Source: Reyranella sp. CPCC 100927
GTDB lineage: Bacteria; Pseudomonadota; Alphaproteobacteria; Reyranellales; Reyranellaceae
DNA length: 64,000 nt
Reading direction: 5' to 3'
NCBI RefSeq assembly: GCF_007859315.1
Contig: NZ_VOHA01000001.1
Location: 744,001 to 808,000 of the forward strand
The notes beneath the pieces were generated by a model. The model was not told where the DNA came from and did not search any database. It saw only the letters and a list, made by a program, of their open reading frames with translations. Position 1 is the first letter of the stretch. Every line of letters starts with the position of its first letter. The translations under genes were made by a program, and so were the position numbers. This document shows, piece after piece, positions 25,072-33,133 of the stretch.

Positions 25072-26685
25072 TCACGCCGCCATCGCCTCACGCGGTGGTG
25101 CACGGCGCCAGGCCAGGGCCTCGGCGATGTGGAGTCGCCGCACGCCGTCGCTGGCATCGAGGTCGGCCAGCGTGCGGGCGACGCGCAGCACACGGTGATA
25201 ACCGCGCGCCGACAGGTTGAGACGCTCGACGGCGCGCGTGAGCAGGGCGCGTCCGTCGGCATCCGGCGTGGCAATCGCACTGAGCAGTTCACCGTCGGCC
25301 TGGCCGTTGGCGCGCGGGATCGCACCTGATGCCAGCGACGGGTCCTTGCGGATCAGGTCGGCGAAACGCTGGCGTTGGACGGCGCGTGCCGCCGCGACGC
25401 GCGCGGCGACATCGGCCGAGGACTCGGCCGGCGGGGGCAGGGCGAGATCGGCCGGTGCCACCGGCGGCACGTCGATCGCCAGGTCGATGCGGTCATACAG
25501 CGGACCGGAGATGCGGCCCTGGTAGTCGGCACCGCACCGCGGGGCACGGCCGCAGGCCCGCGTCATGTCGGCTAGGTTGCCGCAGCGACAGGGGTTCATG
25601 GCGGCCACCAGCAGGAAGCGCGCCGGATAGGTGACGTGCGCATGGGCGCGTGCCACGGTCACGCGGCCGCTTTCCAGCGGCTGGCGCAGCGCCTCCAGCG
25701 CCGAGGGATTGAATTCCGGCAACTCGTCGAGGAACAGCACGCCATGGTGCGCCAAGGACACTTCGCCGGGGCGTGGCCGTGTGCCGCCGCCGACCAGCGC
25801 CACCAGGCTCGCCGAATGATGCGGATCACGAAACGGACGCCGCCGGGTCAGCTTGCCTTCGCCCAGTTGGCCGGCGAGTGACTGGACCATGCTGACCTCG
25901 AGTGCCTCGTCGGCATCCAGCGGCGGCAACAGGCCGGGCAGGCGCGCGGCCAGCATCGATTTGCCGGCGCCGGGCGGGCCGATCATCAGCAGGTTGTGGG
26001 CGCCGGCGGCAACGACCTCGAGCGCCCGCTTGGCGCTCTCCTGCCCCTTGACGTCGCGCAGGTCGGGGTAACGGCCATTGTCAGTTGCCAGTGTCGCCGG
26101 TGGCGGCGCCAGCACCTGGGTGCCCTTGACGTGGTTGATCAGAGCCAGCAGCGAGGGTGCGCCGATCACCTCGCCGCAGCGGGTGGTGCGCCGGCCGGCG
26201 GCGGCCTCGTCCTCCCCAGCCGAATCGACCGCCTCGAAGCCACCCCAGGCCGCCTCGCCGCCACACGCCGCCGGGCAGATGATGCCGCGCCCGCTGCCGG
26301 CAGCGTGGACGGCGGCCGGCAGGACGCCCGCCACCGGCGTCAGGGCACCGTCCAGCGCCAGTTCACCCAGCGCAACGTAGCCCTCCACGATATCGGCCGG
26401 GATCACGCCGATCGCCGCCATCAGCGCCAGCGCGATCGGCAGGTCATAGTGACTGCCTTCCTTCGCCAGATCGGCCGGTGACAGGTTCACGGTGATGCGC
26501 CTGGGCGGTAGCGCCAGGCCCAGCGAGGCCAGTGCAGCGCGAATGCGCTCGCGGCTCTCACCCACGGCCTTGTCGGGCAAGCCAACCAGCGTGAAGGTCG
26601 GCGAGCCGCCTGAGATCTGGACTTGCACGTCGATCGGCACCACATCGATGCCCTGAAAGGCGACAGTCCGTACGCGCGCGACCAT
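25072..26685 (-). CDS. YifB/ComM family AAA+ ATPase (magnesium-chelatase-like)
   Basis: A 537-residue protein. An N-terminal Lon-protease-like fold domain (1-170) with KEGSHYDLPIALALM is followed by an AAA+ module: Walker A GPPGAGKS (236-243) and Walker B GVLFLDE (315-321). The block MNPCRCG and RISGPLYDRID are diagnostic. ComM relatives are helicases that extend strand exchange during natural transformation; in non-competent bacteria the role is less clear. The start at 26685 has AGGA 8 bases upstream; longer in-frame readings lack family similarity. A minus-strand promoter and a palindrome lie just upstream (26699-26719). Confidence 0.92.
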   Translation of the reverse strand: MVARVRTVAFQGIDVVPIDVQVQISGGSPTFTLVGLPDKAVGESRERIRAALASLGLALPPRRITVNLSPADLAKEGSHYDLPIALALMAAIGVIPADIVEGYVALGELALDGALTPVAGVLPAAVHAAGSGRGIICPAACGGEAAWGGFEAVDSAGEDEAAAGRRTTRCGEVIGAPSLLALINHVKGTQVLAPPPATLATDNGRYPDLRDVKGQESAKRALEVVAAGAHNLLMIGPPGAGKSMLAARLPGLLPPLDADEALEVSMVQSLAGQLGEGKLTRRRPFRDPHHSASLVALVGGGTRPRPGEVSLAHHGVLFLDELPEFNPSALEALRQPLESGRVTVARAHAHVTYPARFLLVAAMNPCRCGNLADMTRACGRAPRCGADYQGRISGPLYDRIDLAIDVPPVAPADLALPPPAESSADVAARVAAARAVQRQRFADLIRKDPSLASGAIPRANGQADGELLSAIATPDADGRALLTRAVERLNLSARGYHRVLRVARTLADLDASDGVRRLHIAEALAWRRAPPREAMAA

Positions 26686-26698
26686 GATAATTTCCTGC

Positions 26699-26719
26699 TT
26701 GTTCGTGAGAACAATTATA
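26699..26719 (-). promoter_or_regulatory. yifB promoter -10 with overlapping palindrome
   Basis: A perfect -10 box TATAAT is at 26719-26714 on the minus strand, with a weak -35 (TTTCAC, 26741-26736) 16 bases upstream. The palindrome TTGTTC-N4-GAACAA (26699-26714) overlaps the expected transcription start, 14 bases from the yifB ATG, an ideal place for a repressor. Confidence 0.45.
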
Positions 26720-26809
26720 GAACGTATATCACAAGGTGAAATATACCTATGGTTGTATTCGTGTGTTCGGCGCGATCGTGGTAGCGGTGAAACGTAACGA
26801 GTGCGGACC

Positions 26810-27388
26810 ATGGAAGCCCGAGACCAGCGAACGATCGCCCGAATCCTCAAGGTCAATCATGCGGGCGAACACGGCGCCATTCGCATCTATCGAGCCCAGA
26901 TCTGGGTCGCGCGACGCCTTTACCCCGATCTCCTGCCTTTCCTGACCGAGACGATCGGCCATGAGATCGAGCACTGCCGCCTGTTTCTTGACGCCATGCC
27001 GCAACGACAGGCCCGGCCGTGCCGCTTCATGGGGTTCTGGGGCAGCGGTGGCCTGATCCTGGGCGTCGCCACGGCGTTGATGACCCGGCAAGGGATCTGG
27101 ATCTGCACCGCGGCGATCGAGGCTGCCGTGCACCGACATCTGGATGACCAACTGCACTTTGTCCGCGATCGTGACGTGCAGCTCCACGCGCTGATCGAGT
27201 CGATCCGAGGCGAAGAACTGCAGCACCTGAGGACGGCGCAGGAGAACATCGTTGCCCGCACGCGATGGACGCGGTTCCTGACGGCCATCATCTCCTGGGC
27301 CACGGATGTCGTCATCTGGCTGTCGACGTCGGGCGACTCCCGGAAGATGGCACAGGACCTGGCGGCAGCCCGATTGGCGACCGGCTGA
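26810..27388 (+). CDS. coq7: Demethoxyubiquinone hydroxylase, Coq7 family
   Basis: A 192-residue di-iron monooxygenase that adds the C6 hydroxyl in ubiquinone synthesis at the inner membrane. All six iron ligands are visible: E20 in NHAGEHGA, E52 and H55 in HEIEHC, E104 in AAIEAAV, E136 and H139 in GEELQHL. It is found in aerobic proteobacteria and mitochondria. The ATG at 26810 is preferred; a GTG at 26801 would add three residues. Its ribosome site is weak. It is divergent from yifB and convergent with a small gene of unknown function. Confidence 0.92.
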   Translation: MEARDQRTIARILKVNHAGEHGAIRIYRAQIWVARRLYPDLLPFLTETIGHEIEHCRLFLDAMPQRQARPCRFMGFWGSGGLILGVATALMTRQGIWICTAAIEAAVHRHLDDQLHFVRDRDVQLHALIESIRGEELQHLRTAQENIVARTRWTRFLTAIISWATDVVIWLSTSGDSRKMAQDLAAARLATG

Positions 27389-27399
27389 CGGATGCGCCG

Positions 27400-27750
27400 T
27401 CAGCCCTTGAGCTTGCTCGCCAGCTTGACCGCGAACGCGGCGACCGGCGGTGCCACCTCGCCCTCGGTCTTGATGGCAATGACGGCGCCACCGTTGGACA
27501 GCGCCGAGATCGTGATCGACCACTTGCCGCTGGCCGCCGTCGATTCCAGCACATAGTCGGTGATCGACTGCCCGGCCTGGTACGGCTCGATCAGCCGCCA
27601 GCCGGCCCAGCGAAACCGGGCGAACCGGATCGCGGCGCGGTCGTTGGCGTCGACCACGTTGCCATCGGGATCGAAGACGGTGATCGGCAACGGTTCGTCG
27701 GCACTGCCGCCATGCTTCTGCACCAGCATCCGGGCGAGGGGAGCAAACAT
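27400..27750 (-). CDS. Small conserved-looking protein of unknown function
   Basis: A 116-residue soluble protein that I do not recognise. It contains 'TVFDPDGNVVDANDRAA' near residue 30, resembling the start of a PAS-like or beta-rich ligand domain, followed by alternating beta-strand-like segments (ITDYVL, WSITISAL, AVIAIKTEGEVAP) and a C-terminal helix with repeated Ala/Lys. The start at 27750 is supported by GGAG 8 bases upstream; a start five residues earlier lacks one. It has codon use like its neighbours and is probably expressed alone. No function is offered. Confidence 0.7.
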   Translation of the reverse strand: MFAPLARMLVQKHGGSADEPLPITVFDPDGNVVDANDRAAIRFARFRWAGWRLIEPYQAGQSITDYVLESTAASGKWSITISALSNGGAVIAIKTEGEVAPPVAAFAVKLASKLKG

Positions 27751-27821
27751 CGACGTCTCCTTCATGCAGGTGCGTAGTCCTATCCGGAAACGTCACCCCA
27801 CGGAACGGTGATCGTGTCCGA

Positions 27822-29237
27822 ATGCGCTCTCGTGTAGCATCGACCGCGATGTGGCGTTTCACCCGCACGGCCAGCGCCACCGCCGTCGGCGCGGCGGTGG
27901 AGGCGGATCTGGATCACGCCGAGCGTGCCGGCTTCGGGCTGGCCGTCATCGGCCGCTCGGTGGCGCTGGCACCGATCGGATTGTATTACGGCTACGTCCT
28001 GCATTGGCCCAGCGGCCTCTACGCGTTGCTGGCCGTATCGCTGCTCATCGCCATCGGCTTGGTGCAGTTGCCCCTGTTGGGCACCCGGCATGAACGCGTC
28101 TGGCATCGTTATGCTCTCTTCGCTTTCGATGTCACTGCGTTCGCGGCCCATCTGGCGCTGGTGCCATTGAGCACAGGCGGTGACGTGCCGCAGAACCTCG
28201 TGTTCCTGCGCGGCATTACGCTGGTGTTCATTATCATCGCCGCGTCGGTGCTGACCTTGTCGCCGAAGCTGGTGCTGTGGACCGGCATCTGTGCCGTGGC
28301 GGCGTTGTGGGCGGCGATCGGCTGGATCCTGGCCGGCATGGACCGGATCATCACGTGGTCGGATCTGCCGGCCGGGCCGTCGCGCGAACAGTACGTCGCC
28401 GTGGTGCTCGATCCCGATTTCATCGCCCTGCAATCGCGGGTGATGGACAGCATCATCATCCTGCTGGTGACCGGCATCGCGGCGCTGGCCGTGCACCGGG
28501 CGCGGGCAGTGGTGCGGGCCCGGGCAGCGGCCGAACACCAGCGCAATCGCGTGCTGCGGCTGTTCGGACAGTACGTGCCCGAGCAGGTGGCGGCGGCATT
28601 GATGGATACGCAGACATTGGCGCCGCAGACCCGCGACGCCAGCGTGCTGTTTGCCGACATCAAGGACTTCACGCGGCTGTCGGAGTCGCTGGCCCCGGCC
28701 GACGTGATCGGCCTGTTGAACCGCTTCTTCGACGAGGCGGCAACCGTGATCGTCATGCGCGGCGGCGTGGTGGTGAACTTCGTGGGCGATGCGATGGTGG
28801 TCGCGTTCAATGCGCCGCTGCCGGCCGCCGATCACGCGGTGCGGGCCGTCGAGGCCTCGCGTGCCCTTCTGGACCTGGCCGGGTCACGTGATTTCGCCGG
28901 ACACCGACTGGCACTGCGCATCGGTGTCGCCAGCGGCGCGGTCGCGGCCGGCACGGTCGGCGGTGCCGGGCGGCAAACCTACACGATCTACGGCGACACG
29001 GTGAACCTTGCCCAGCGCCTGCAGGAGCTGACCAAGGAGCTGGACACCGACTGCCTGATTTCGGACGCCACCCATGCCGCCGCCGGTGCGGCGTGCGATG
29101 ATGCTGTTGCCAACGGCACGGTCACGATCCGCGGCCGCGAACAACCCGTGGGGGTATTCGCGATTGCGCATCCGAAGGCTCCCACGATGTCGGTATCGCC
29201 GCCGATGGTGTCGCAGCCGCTGCCACAGCCGACCTGA
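27822..29237 (+). CDS. Membrane-bound class III adenylate/guanylate cyclase-type protein
   Basis: A 471-residue protein with about six membrane helices in residues 38-225 and a class III nucleotide cyclase domain from about 270 to 430. Metal-binding aspartates are D279 (LFADIKDFT) and D323 (FVGDAMV); N395 and R399 for the transition state are in DTVNLAQR. The purine-recognising lysine normally found three residues before the GD of 'KFIGD' is N319, and its partner position is T388, so the product (cAMP, cGMP or other) is uncertain. The helical membrane domain may sense a lipid-soluble or membrane signal. A start at 27849 is also possible. A proline-rich tail ends the protein. Confidence 0.88.
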   Translation: MRSRVASTAMWRFTRTASATAVGAAVEADLDHAERAGFGLAVIGRSVALAPIGLYYGYVLHWPSGLYALLAVSLLIAIGLVQLPLLGTRHERVWHRYALFAFDVTAFAAHLALVPLSTGGDVPQNLVFLRGITLVFIIIAASVLTLSPKLVLWTGICAVAALWAAIGWILAGMDRIITWSDLPAGPSREQYVAVVLDPDFIALQSRVMDSIIILLVTGIAALAVHRARAVVRARAAAEHQRNRVLRLFGQYVPEQVAAALMDTQTLAPQTRDASVLFADIKDFTRLSESLAPADVIGLLNRFFDEAATVIVMRGGVVVNFVGDAMVVAFNAPLPAADHAVRAVEASRALLDLAGSRDFAGHRLALRIGVASGAVAAGTVGGAGRQTYTIYGDTVNLAQRLQELTKELDTDCLISDATHAAAGAACDDAVANGTVTIRGREQPVGVFAIAHPKAPTMSVSPPMVSQPLPQPT

Positions 29238-29255
29238 TCCGACTAGAATGGCGTC

Positions 29256-29714
29256 ATGGCCGAGATCGAGATTCGCATCGAGACGCCGACATCGCAGCCT
29301 GCTGCGACATTGATCGCGGCGCTGGATGCCGATCTCCGTCAGCGCTATCCGGGTGAGCCGACCAACGGCATCGATGCCGAAACGTTCGAGGATAGTGGCG
29401 GCGTGTTTGCCGTCGGCTATGTGCGCGGCGAACCGGCGGCGTGCGGTGCGTTTCGTCCCCATGACACGGCGGCCGAGATCAAGCGCATGTTCGTCGTGCC
29501 GGCATTCCGTGGCCGGGGACTGGGACGGTTGATGTTGCAGTTCCTGGAAGGCGAGGCGCAGCGGCGCGGCTTTGTGCGCGCCATCCTGGAAACCGGAATC
29601 GCGCAGCCCGAGGCGATCGGCCTCTACCGCGCCCTGGGATGGCGGCCGATACCGGCGTTCGGCCCTTACGTCGGCGATCCGCTCAGTGTCTGCTTCGAAA
29701 AGAAGCTGGCGTGA
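29256..29714 (+). CDS. GNAT family N-acetyltransferase
   Basis: A 152-residue acetyl-CoA-dependent acyltransferase. The core acetyl-CoA site is visible as 'RMFVVPAFRGRGLGRLML' near residues 73-90, matching the R/Q-x-x-G-x-G/A pattern, with the preceding beta strand AACGAFRPH. The terminal 'YRALGWRPIPAFGPY' motif is typical of the family. The acceptor substrate is unknown. It starts 18 bases after the cyclase stop and may be co-transcribed. Confidence 0.9.
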   Translation: MAEIEIRIETPTSQPAATLIAALDADLRQRYPGEPTNGIDAETFEDSGGVFAVGYVRGEPAACGAFRPHDTAAEIKRMFVVPAFRGRGLGRLMLQFLEGEAQRRGFVRAILETGIAQPEAIGLYRALGWRPIPAFGPYVGDPLSVCFEKKLA

Positions 29715-29763
29715 TCCGAGGGCCTCTCGCCACGGCGAGGCGGTTGCCGTGGCTGTATCGGGC

Positions 29764-29791
29764 CCTGTAAAATGACGGCCTTCTTTACAGG
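29764..29791. promoter_or_regulatory. Inverted repeat upstream of first DUF882 gene
   Basis: CCTGTAAA (29764-29771) and TTTACAGG (29784-29791) form a perfect 8-bp inverted repeat with a 12-base spacer, 29 bases upstream of the DUF882 start. The spacing suits a dimeric regulator, or the segment could fold as a leader hairpin. Confidence 0.4.
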
Positions 29792-29820
29792 GGTCTGCAT
29801 GATGCAGGCAGGTCGGGCGC

Positions 29821-30483
29821 ATGTCGGAGCGTGACGATCCGGGGCTTCGCCGGGTGGCGCCCGAGATTCGCCTCGACACGGCGCTGCGTCCCCGGCCGCT
29901 GGCACTCACCGCGCCGACAGCAGGAACCGTACCGCGTCGAACCTTGCTGACGGGTCTCACAGGCGTTGCGGCGTTTGCGATGACCATGGGGGTCTCGACC
30001 GCACTACGGATGCCGTCCGGGCCGCCCAGCGTGCCGGGTCCGGTGGCGCGACACCTGGACCTGATCGTGGCGCACACCGGCGAAACGTTCTCGGATGTGT
30101 TCGCGGAAGGCGACCGCTATGACACACCCAAGCTCGCGCGTCTCAGCAAGCTGCTGCGCGACTATCAGAACGGCGAAGTGAAGCCGATCGATCCGGCGTT
30201 GTTCGACCTGATGGCGCGTATCCAGTCGCATGTCGGCCAGCCGTTGCGCGTGCTCAGCGGTTATCGTTCCTGGCGAACGAACCGCTTCATGTATCTGGTC
30301 GGCATGGATGTCGCGGAGCACAGCCAGCATGTCGCCGCCAAGGCCGTGGACTTCACGGTGCCCGGCATTCCCGCGGCCAAGCTTGGTGAGATTGCGCGAC
30401 GCAGTGATGCCGGCGGCGTCGGCGTCTATCGCTCGGGCTTCGTCCATGTCGATACGGCGTCGATGCGCGACTGGACCGGCTGA
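29821..30483 (+). CDS. DUF882/YcbK-type M15-like murein peptidase (first copy)
   Basis: A 220-residue exported protein. Residues 39-62 hold a twin-arginine-like start (RRTLLTGL) and a hydrophobic stretch, after an unusually long N-terminal region. The DUF882 domain follows: LSGYRSWRTN near 145-154 and the zinc-site residues H170, D177 and H209 in SQHVAAKAVDF and GFVHVDT. Family members are predicted to be periplasmic peptidoglycan hydrolases or carboxypeptidases. A paralogue of about 60 percent apparent similarity starts 150 bases downstream. The ATG at 29821 is close to a palindrome (29764-29791). Confidence 0.88.
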   Translation: MSERDDPGLRRVAPEIRLDTALRPRPLALTAPTAGTVPRRTLLTGLTGVAAFAMTMGVSTALRMPSGPPSVPGPVARHLDLIVAHTGETFSDVFAEGDRYDTPKLARLSKLLRDYQNGEVKPIDPALFDLMARIQSHVGQPLRVLSGYRSWRTNRFMYLVGMDVAEHSQHVAAKAVDFTVPGIPAAKLGEIARRSDAGGVGVYRSGFVHVDTASMRDWTG

Positions 30484-30582
30484 CACCACGGCCACAACAT
30501 CCTCACAGGCATCGGTAACCCGATCACGGCTTGATCACTGGCGAGGTCGCGCGCCCGCCACACTATGACGCTTGGATGCTGA

Positions 30583-30599
30583 GCCGAATGTGATTCGGC
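30583..30599. promoter_or_regulatory. Palindrome upstream of second DUF882 gene
   Basis: GCCGAAT-GTG-ATTCGGC, a perfect 7-bp inverted repeat 33 bases before the second DUF882 start. It could be an operator or the stem of a short hairpin; there is no T-run after it. Confidence 0.35.
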
Positions 30600-30632
30600 A
30601 CTTCACGTCATGACTGGCGCGGGTGACCATCG

Positions 30633-31220
30633 ATGAATACGCCTTTGGCAAGCAGTGTGGTGCGGCGGCGAAGCGCTCTGGTGGGCCTGGCTGGTACCGC
30701 GGTGTCGCTGGCAACGGGTGCGTCCGCTTGGGCACGCGGGCCGTCGGTGCGATCCGAGAGCGTGCAGTCGAGCCTCCAGGCGAAATATCTGAATCTCGTC
30801 GTGGCGCAGACTGGCGAATCCTTTGCTGACACTTTTTCTGCCGGCGATCGTTACGACAACGATGGCCTCACGCGCCTCAACCGGCTTCTGCGCGATTATC
30901 GCACTGGCGAGGTGAAGGCAGTCGATCCGGCGTTGTTCGATATCCTGGCACGGGTGCAGTCGAAGGTGAGCCAGCCGCTGCGCGTGCTGAGCGGCTACCG
31001 TTCGGCACAGACCAACCATCTGCTGCACATGGCCGGCTTCGATGTCGCCGAGAACAGTTTCCACATTTCGGCGCGGGCGGTCGACTTCAGTGTCACGGGG
31101 GTTCCGGTCGCCACGCTGGGCGACATCGCGCGCCAGTGCGGGGGCGGTGGGATCGGCATCTACAAATCAGGCTTCATCCACGTCGACACTGGCCCGGTGC
31201 GCAACTGGAGCGGAGACTGA
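30633..31220 (+). CDS. DUF882/YcbK-type M15-like murein peptidase (second copy)
   Basis: A 195-residue exported paralogue of the preceding gene. The signal segment has RRRSALVGLAG then a hydrophobic core and an ASAWA cleavage site at about residue 34, resembling a twin-arginine signal. The domain shows LSGYRSAQTN (119-128) and the metal ligands H144, D151 and H183. It probably acts on cell-wall peptides in the periplasm. Both copies keep all three ligands, so both should be active. The gene ends 7 bases before the convergent MORN gene. Confidence 0.9.
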   Translation: MNTPLASSVVRRRSALVGLAGTAVSLATGASAWARGPSVRSESVQSSLQAKYLNLVVAQTGESFADTFSAGDRYDNDGLTRLNRLLRDYRTGEVKAVDPALFDILARVQSKVSQPLRVLSGYRSAQTNHLLHMAGFDVAENSFHISARAVDFSVTGVPVATLGDIARQCGGGGIGIYKSGFIHVDTGPVRNWSGD

Positions 31221-31227
31221 CGTGCCG

Positions 31228-31956
31228 TCAACGGATCCCGCATTGCTGGCGGCTGACGCCGGCCGTGGCCCAGCGGGCGCCGTCGCGAAAACAGCCGTCT
31301 GACCATTCCCCCGTGAAGACCTGCTTGCTGCGGGCGGTCTTGGTGCCGCTGCCGTGTGCCTTGCCGTCGCGCCACTCGCCGTCGTAGCGATCGCCGTTCG
31401 CCCAGGTGTAGACGCCGCGGCCATTTTCCTTGCCGTCGCGGAATTCACCCTCGTAACGATCGCCATTGGGCCACGTGCGCACGCCCTGGCCATGGAAGTC
31501 GCTGTTGCGGAACTCGCCGTCGTAGCGGCCGCCGTCGCGCCAGGTGAAGACGCCGCGGCCGCTCATGTTGCCGCTGCGGTATTCGCCTTCGTAACGCGCA
31601 CCGTCCGCCCAGGTCTGCACGCCGCGGCCGGTCCGGTAGCCGTCGCGGAAATCGCCCTCGTAGCGCATGCCGTCGGGCCAGACATGGACGCCGCGACCGG
31701 TGGGGCGGCCGATCTGCATGTTGCCCTCGAACCGCTCGCCCGGCTGCTGGTTCTCGAACCATTGCAGGATGCCGTGGCCCTGGGCGTAGCCGTTCGCGCA
31801 GGCACCGCTCCAAGTGATGGATTCGTTGGGTTGCGGCTCGGCATTCCAGATGCGGCAGCGTGTGCGGGGATCGGCGATCCAGCCCGACGCCGGATTGCCC
31901 TGTGCGTGCGCTGTGCCGATCAGAAAGAGGAGACAGAGCGACAAGGGACGCAGCAT
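31228..31956 (-). CDS. Exported MORN-repeat protein
   Basis: A 242-residue protein with a signal peptide (MLRPLSLCLLFLIGTAHAQG, cleavage near residue 18) and seven consecutive MORN-type repeats, each about 23 residues with the pattern G-x-G-V-x-T-W-x-x-G-x-R-Y-x-G-E-F (residues about 50-215). MORN repeats form a beta-sheet rod that can bind lipids or proteins. The C-terminus adds 'WSDGCFRDG', with one cysteine. No enzyme domain is attached, so it may be a periplasmic scaffold. It is convergent with the second DUF882 gene. Confidence 0.9.
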   Translation of the reverse strand: MLRPLSLCLLFLIGTAHAQGNPASGWIADPRTRCRIWNAEPQPNESITWSGACANGYAQGHGILQWFENQQPGERFEGNMQIGRPTGRGVHVWPDGMRYEGDFRDGYRTGRGVQTWADGARYEGEYRSGNMSGRGVFTWRDGGRYDGEFRNSDFHGQGVRTWPNGDRYEGEFRDGKENGRGVYTWANGDRYDGEWRDGKAHGSGTKTARSKQVFTGEWSDGCFRDGARWATAGVSRQQCGIR

Positions 31957-32170
31957 CGGAAAGCCCGTTTCACCGATCGCAGTGATGCGGTCAGCTGACC
32001 GCAGCCTTTACATAGCGAGCGCTGCGGTCCCGTGGCGCGTTCTTTCGGTGACCAATCAGCGCCGATGCCGTCTCCAATCGTTGGCAAGCGATACCACGTC
32101 GCGGCAATCGGTATGCACGCCGATTGCCGTCGCCCCTCCAGGCACCGGGACATGATTGCGCGTCGGGTGA

Positions 32171-32197
32171 GGTGACAGGGCGGGCCGCCCCGTCACC
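32171..32197. terminator. GC-rich hairpin downstream of ABM gene
   Basis: GGTGACAGGGCG-GGC-CGCCCCGTCACC, an 11-of-12 bp stem with a 3-base loop. It lies just after the stop of the minus-strand monooxygenase gene (32212). No T-run follows, so termination is uncertain. Confidence 0.45.
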
Positions 32198-32211
32198 CGA
32201 TGGGCCGCCGT

Positions 32212-32529
32212 TCAGGCGGCAAGCGGCGTGAACGGCACGCGTTCGCGCCGCACCAGTTTCGGCAGTCCCTGCTCGACGATCAGGCTCTTGAAATGATCGG
32301 TCTGCTGATGCGCCTCGAAGGCAGCTTCGTCCGTGAACAACTCATACAGGAAGAACACGTGATCGTTCGATGGTGAGCGGTGCGGCTCGAAGCGCAGCAC
32401 GTTGGGCTCCTTCGATCGCACGGCGCTGGCCATGCGACGCAGGATGTCGGCCACGGCGTCGGCTTCGCCGGGGCGTGCTTCCCAGGTGACGGCCAGCGCG
32501 AGCGATCCAGCCGATGATGAAGTGGGCAT
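32212..32529 (-). CDS. Antibiotic-biosynthesis-monooxygenase (ABM) domain protein
   Basis: A 105-residue dimeric ferredoxin-like-fold protein. Features include the strand ALAVTWEARPGEADAV, 'EPNVLRFEPHRSPSNDHVFFLYE' (split at residues 47-70) and HQQTDHFK, characteristic of ABM/YgiN-type quinol or small aromatic monooxygenases that need no cofactor. The start at 32529 has GGAG 6 bases upstream; two other ATGs lie 6 and 12 bases upstream of it. It stands alone. The 255 bases upstream of the next gene on the left (31957-32211) contain only the hairpin at 32171-32197 and no convincing gene. Confidence 0.85.
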   Translation of the reverse strand: MPTSSSAGSLALAVTWEARPGEADAVADILRRMASAVRSKEPNVLRFEPHRSPSNDHVFFLYELFTDEAAFEAHQQTDHFKSLIVEQGLPKLVRRERVPFTPLAA

Positions 32530-32650
32530 CGTCATCTCCATGCGTTTGTCGTGGACGAGAGACGCTATCACCGCGGGTGGCACCCTTCGCCGTCCGTTGC
32601 TTCGACGCCGGTCGAACCGTCGGCGTGCGAACGAGTCGGTTCATGCTCCC

Positions 32651-32673
32651 GGGAGCGCGGGCGTCCCGCCCGC
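32651..32673. repeat. Copy of GC-rich palindromic repeat
   Basis: A 23-bp sequence starting GGGAGCGCGGGCGTCCCGCC is identical to the start of the element at 41948-42017. It lies in an untranslated gap, about 80 bases before the small exported-protein gene at 32752. Confidence 0.65.
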
Positions 32674-32751
32674 GTTCACAGGTTCCGGATTGAGCTGAAT
32701 CCGCTATAGACTGATGGCGGCCTCGGGTCGGCGAGACCCGAAGGAGGCACG

Positions 32752-33117
32752 ATGATGCTGGATCGTCTCGCCTCGTGTCAGCACCACTGCGGCAGCGTCA
32801 TGACGCTCGCGGTTCTTGTGGCCCTGTTTCCGGGCAACTGGTTCGGACCGGATGCCCGTGCTCATGACGACCATGACTGGATCGGCCGCGGCGGCTATCG
32901 CAGCCCGCTCACCAACGAATGGTGCTGCGGCAAGGAGGATTGCGTGGTCATTCCCGCCGACGAGGTGGAGCCGACCGCGCCCGGCTGGTGGATCAAGCCG
33001 ACAGGGGAGGTCGTGCCCTATATCGACACGCTGCCCAGCCAGGACGGCCGGTTCTGGCGTTGCCACCAGCCCAACGGCATGCGCCGCTGCTTCTTCGTGC
33101 CGCCGCGGACAAGCTGA
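32752..33117 (+). CDS. Small exported cysteine-rich protein
   Basis: A 121-residue protein of unknown function. GGAGG lies 6 bases before the ATG at 32752. A hydrophobic segment near residues 16-30 followed by ADARAHDD suggests a signal peptide. The mature part has four cysteines in two pairs: 'EWCCGKEDC' (58, 59 and 64) and 'FWRCHQPNGMRRCFF' (104 and 113). Aromatic and proline residues surround them. Proteins with this WCCG-x-x-D-C start occur in many alphaproteobacteria as uncharacterised exported proteins. A redox or metal-binding role is possible but untested. Confidence 0.75.
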   Translation: MMLDRLASCQHHCGSVMTLAVLVALFPGNWFGPDARAHDDHDWIGRGGYRSPLTNEWCCGKEDCVVIPADEVEPTAPGWWIKPTGEVVPYIDTLPSQDGRFWRCHQPNGMRRCFFVPPRTS

Positions 33118-33133
33118 TCGCCGCGCGGCTGTC

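Noticed and set aside
26699-26714. LexA (SOS) box.
   Set aside because: The arms TTGTTC-N4-GAACAA do not fit GTTC-N7-GTTC of alphaproteobacteria or the other known LexA patterns.
31920-32153. A 77-codon minus-strand frame in the gap before the ABM gene.
   Set aside because: It overlaps the MORN gene start, has an atypical composition and lacks a ribosome site.
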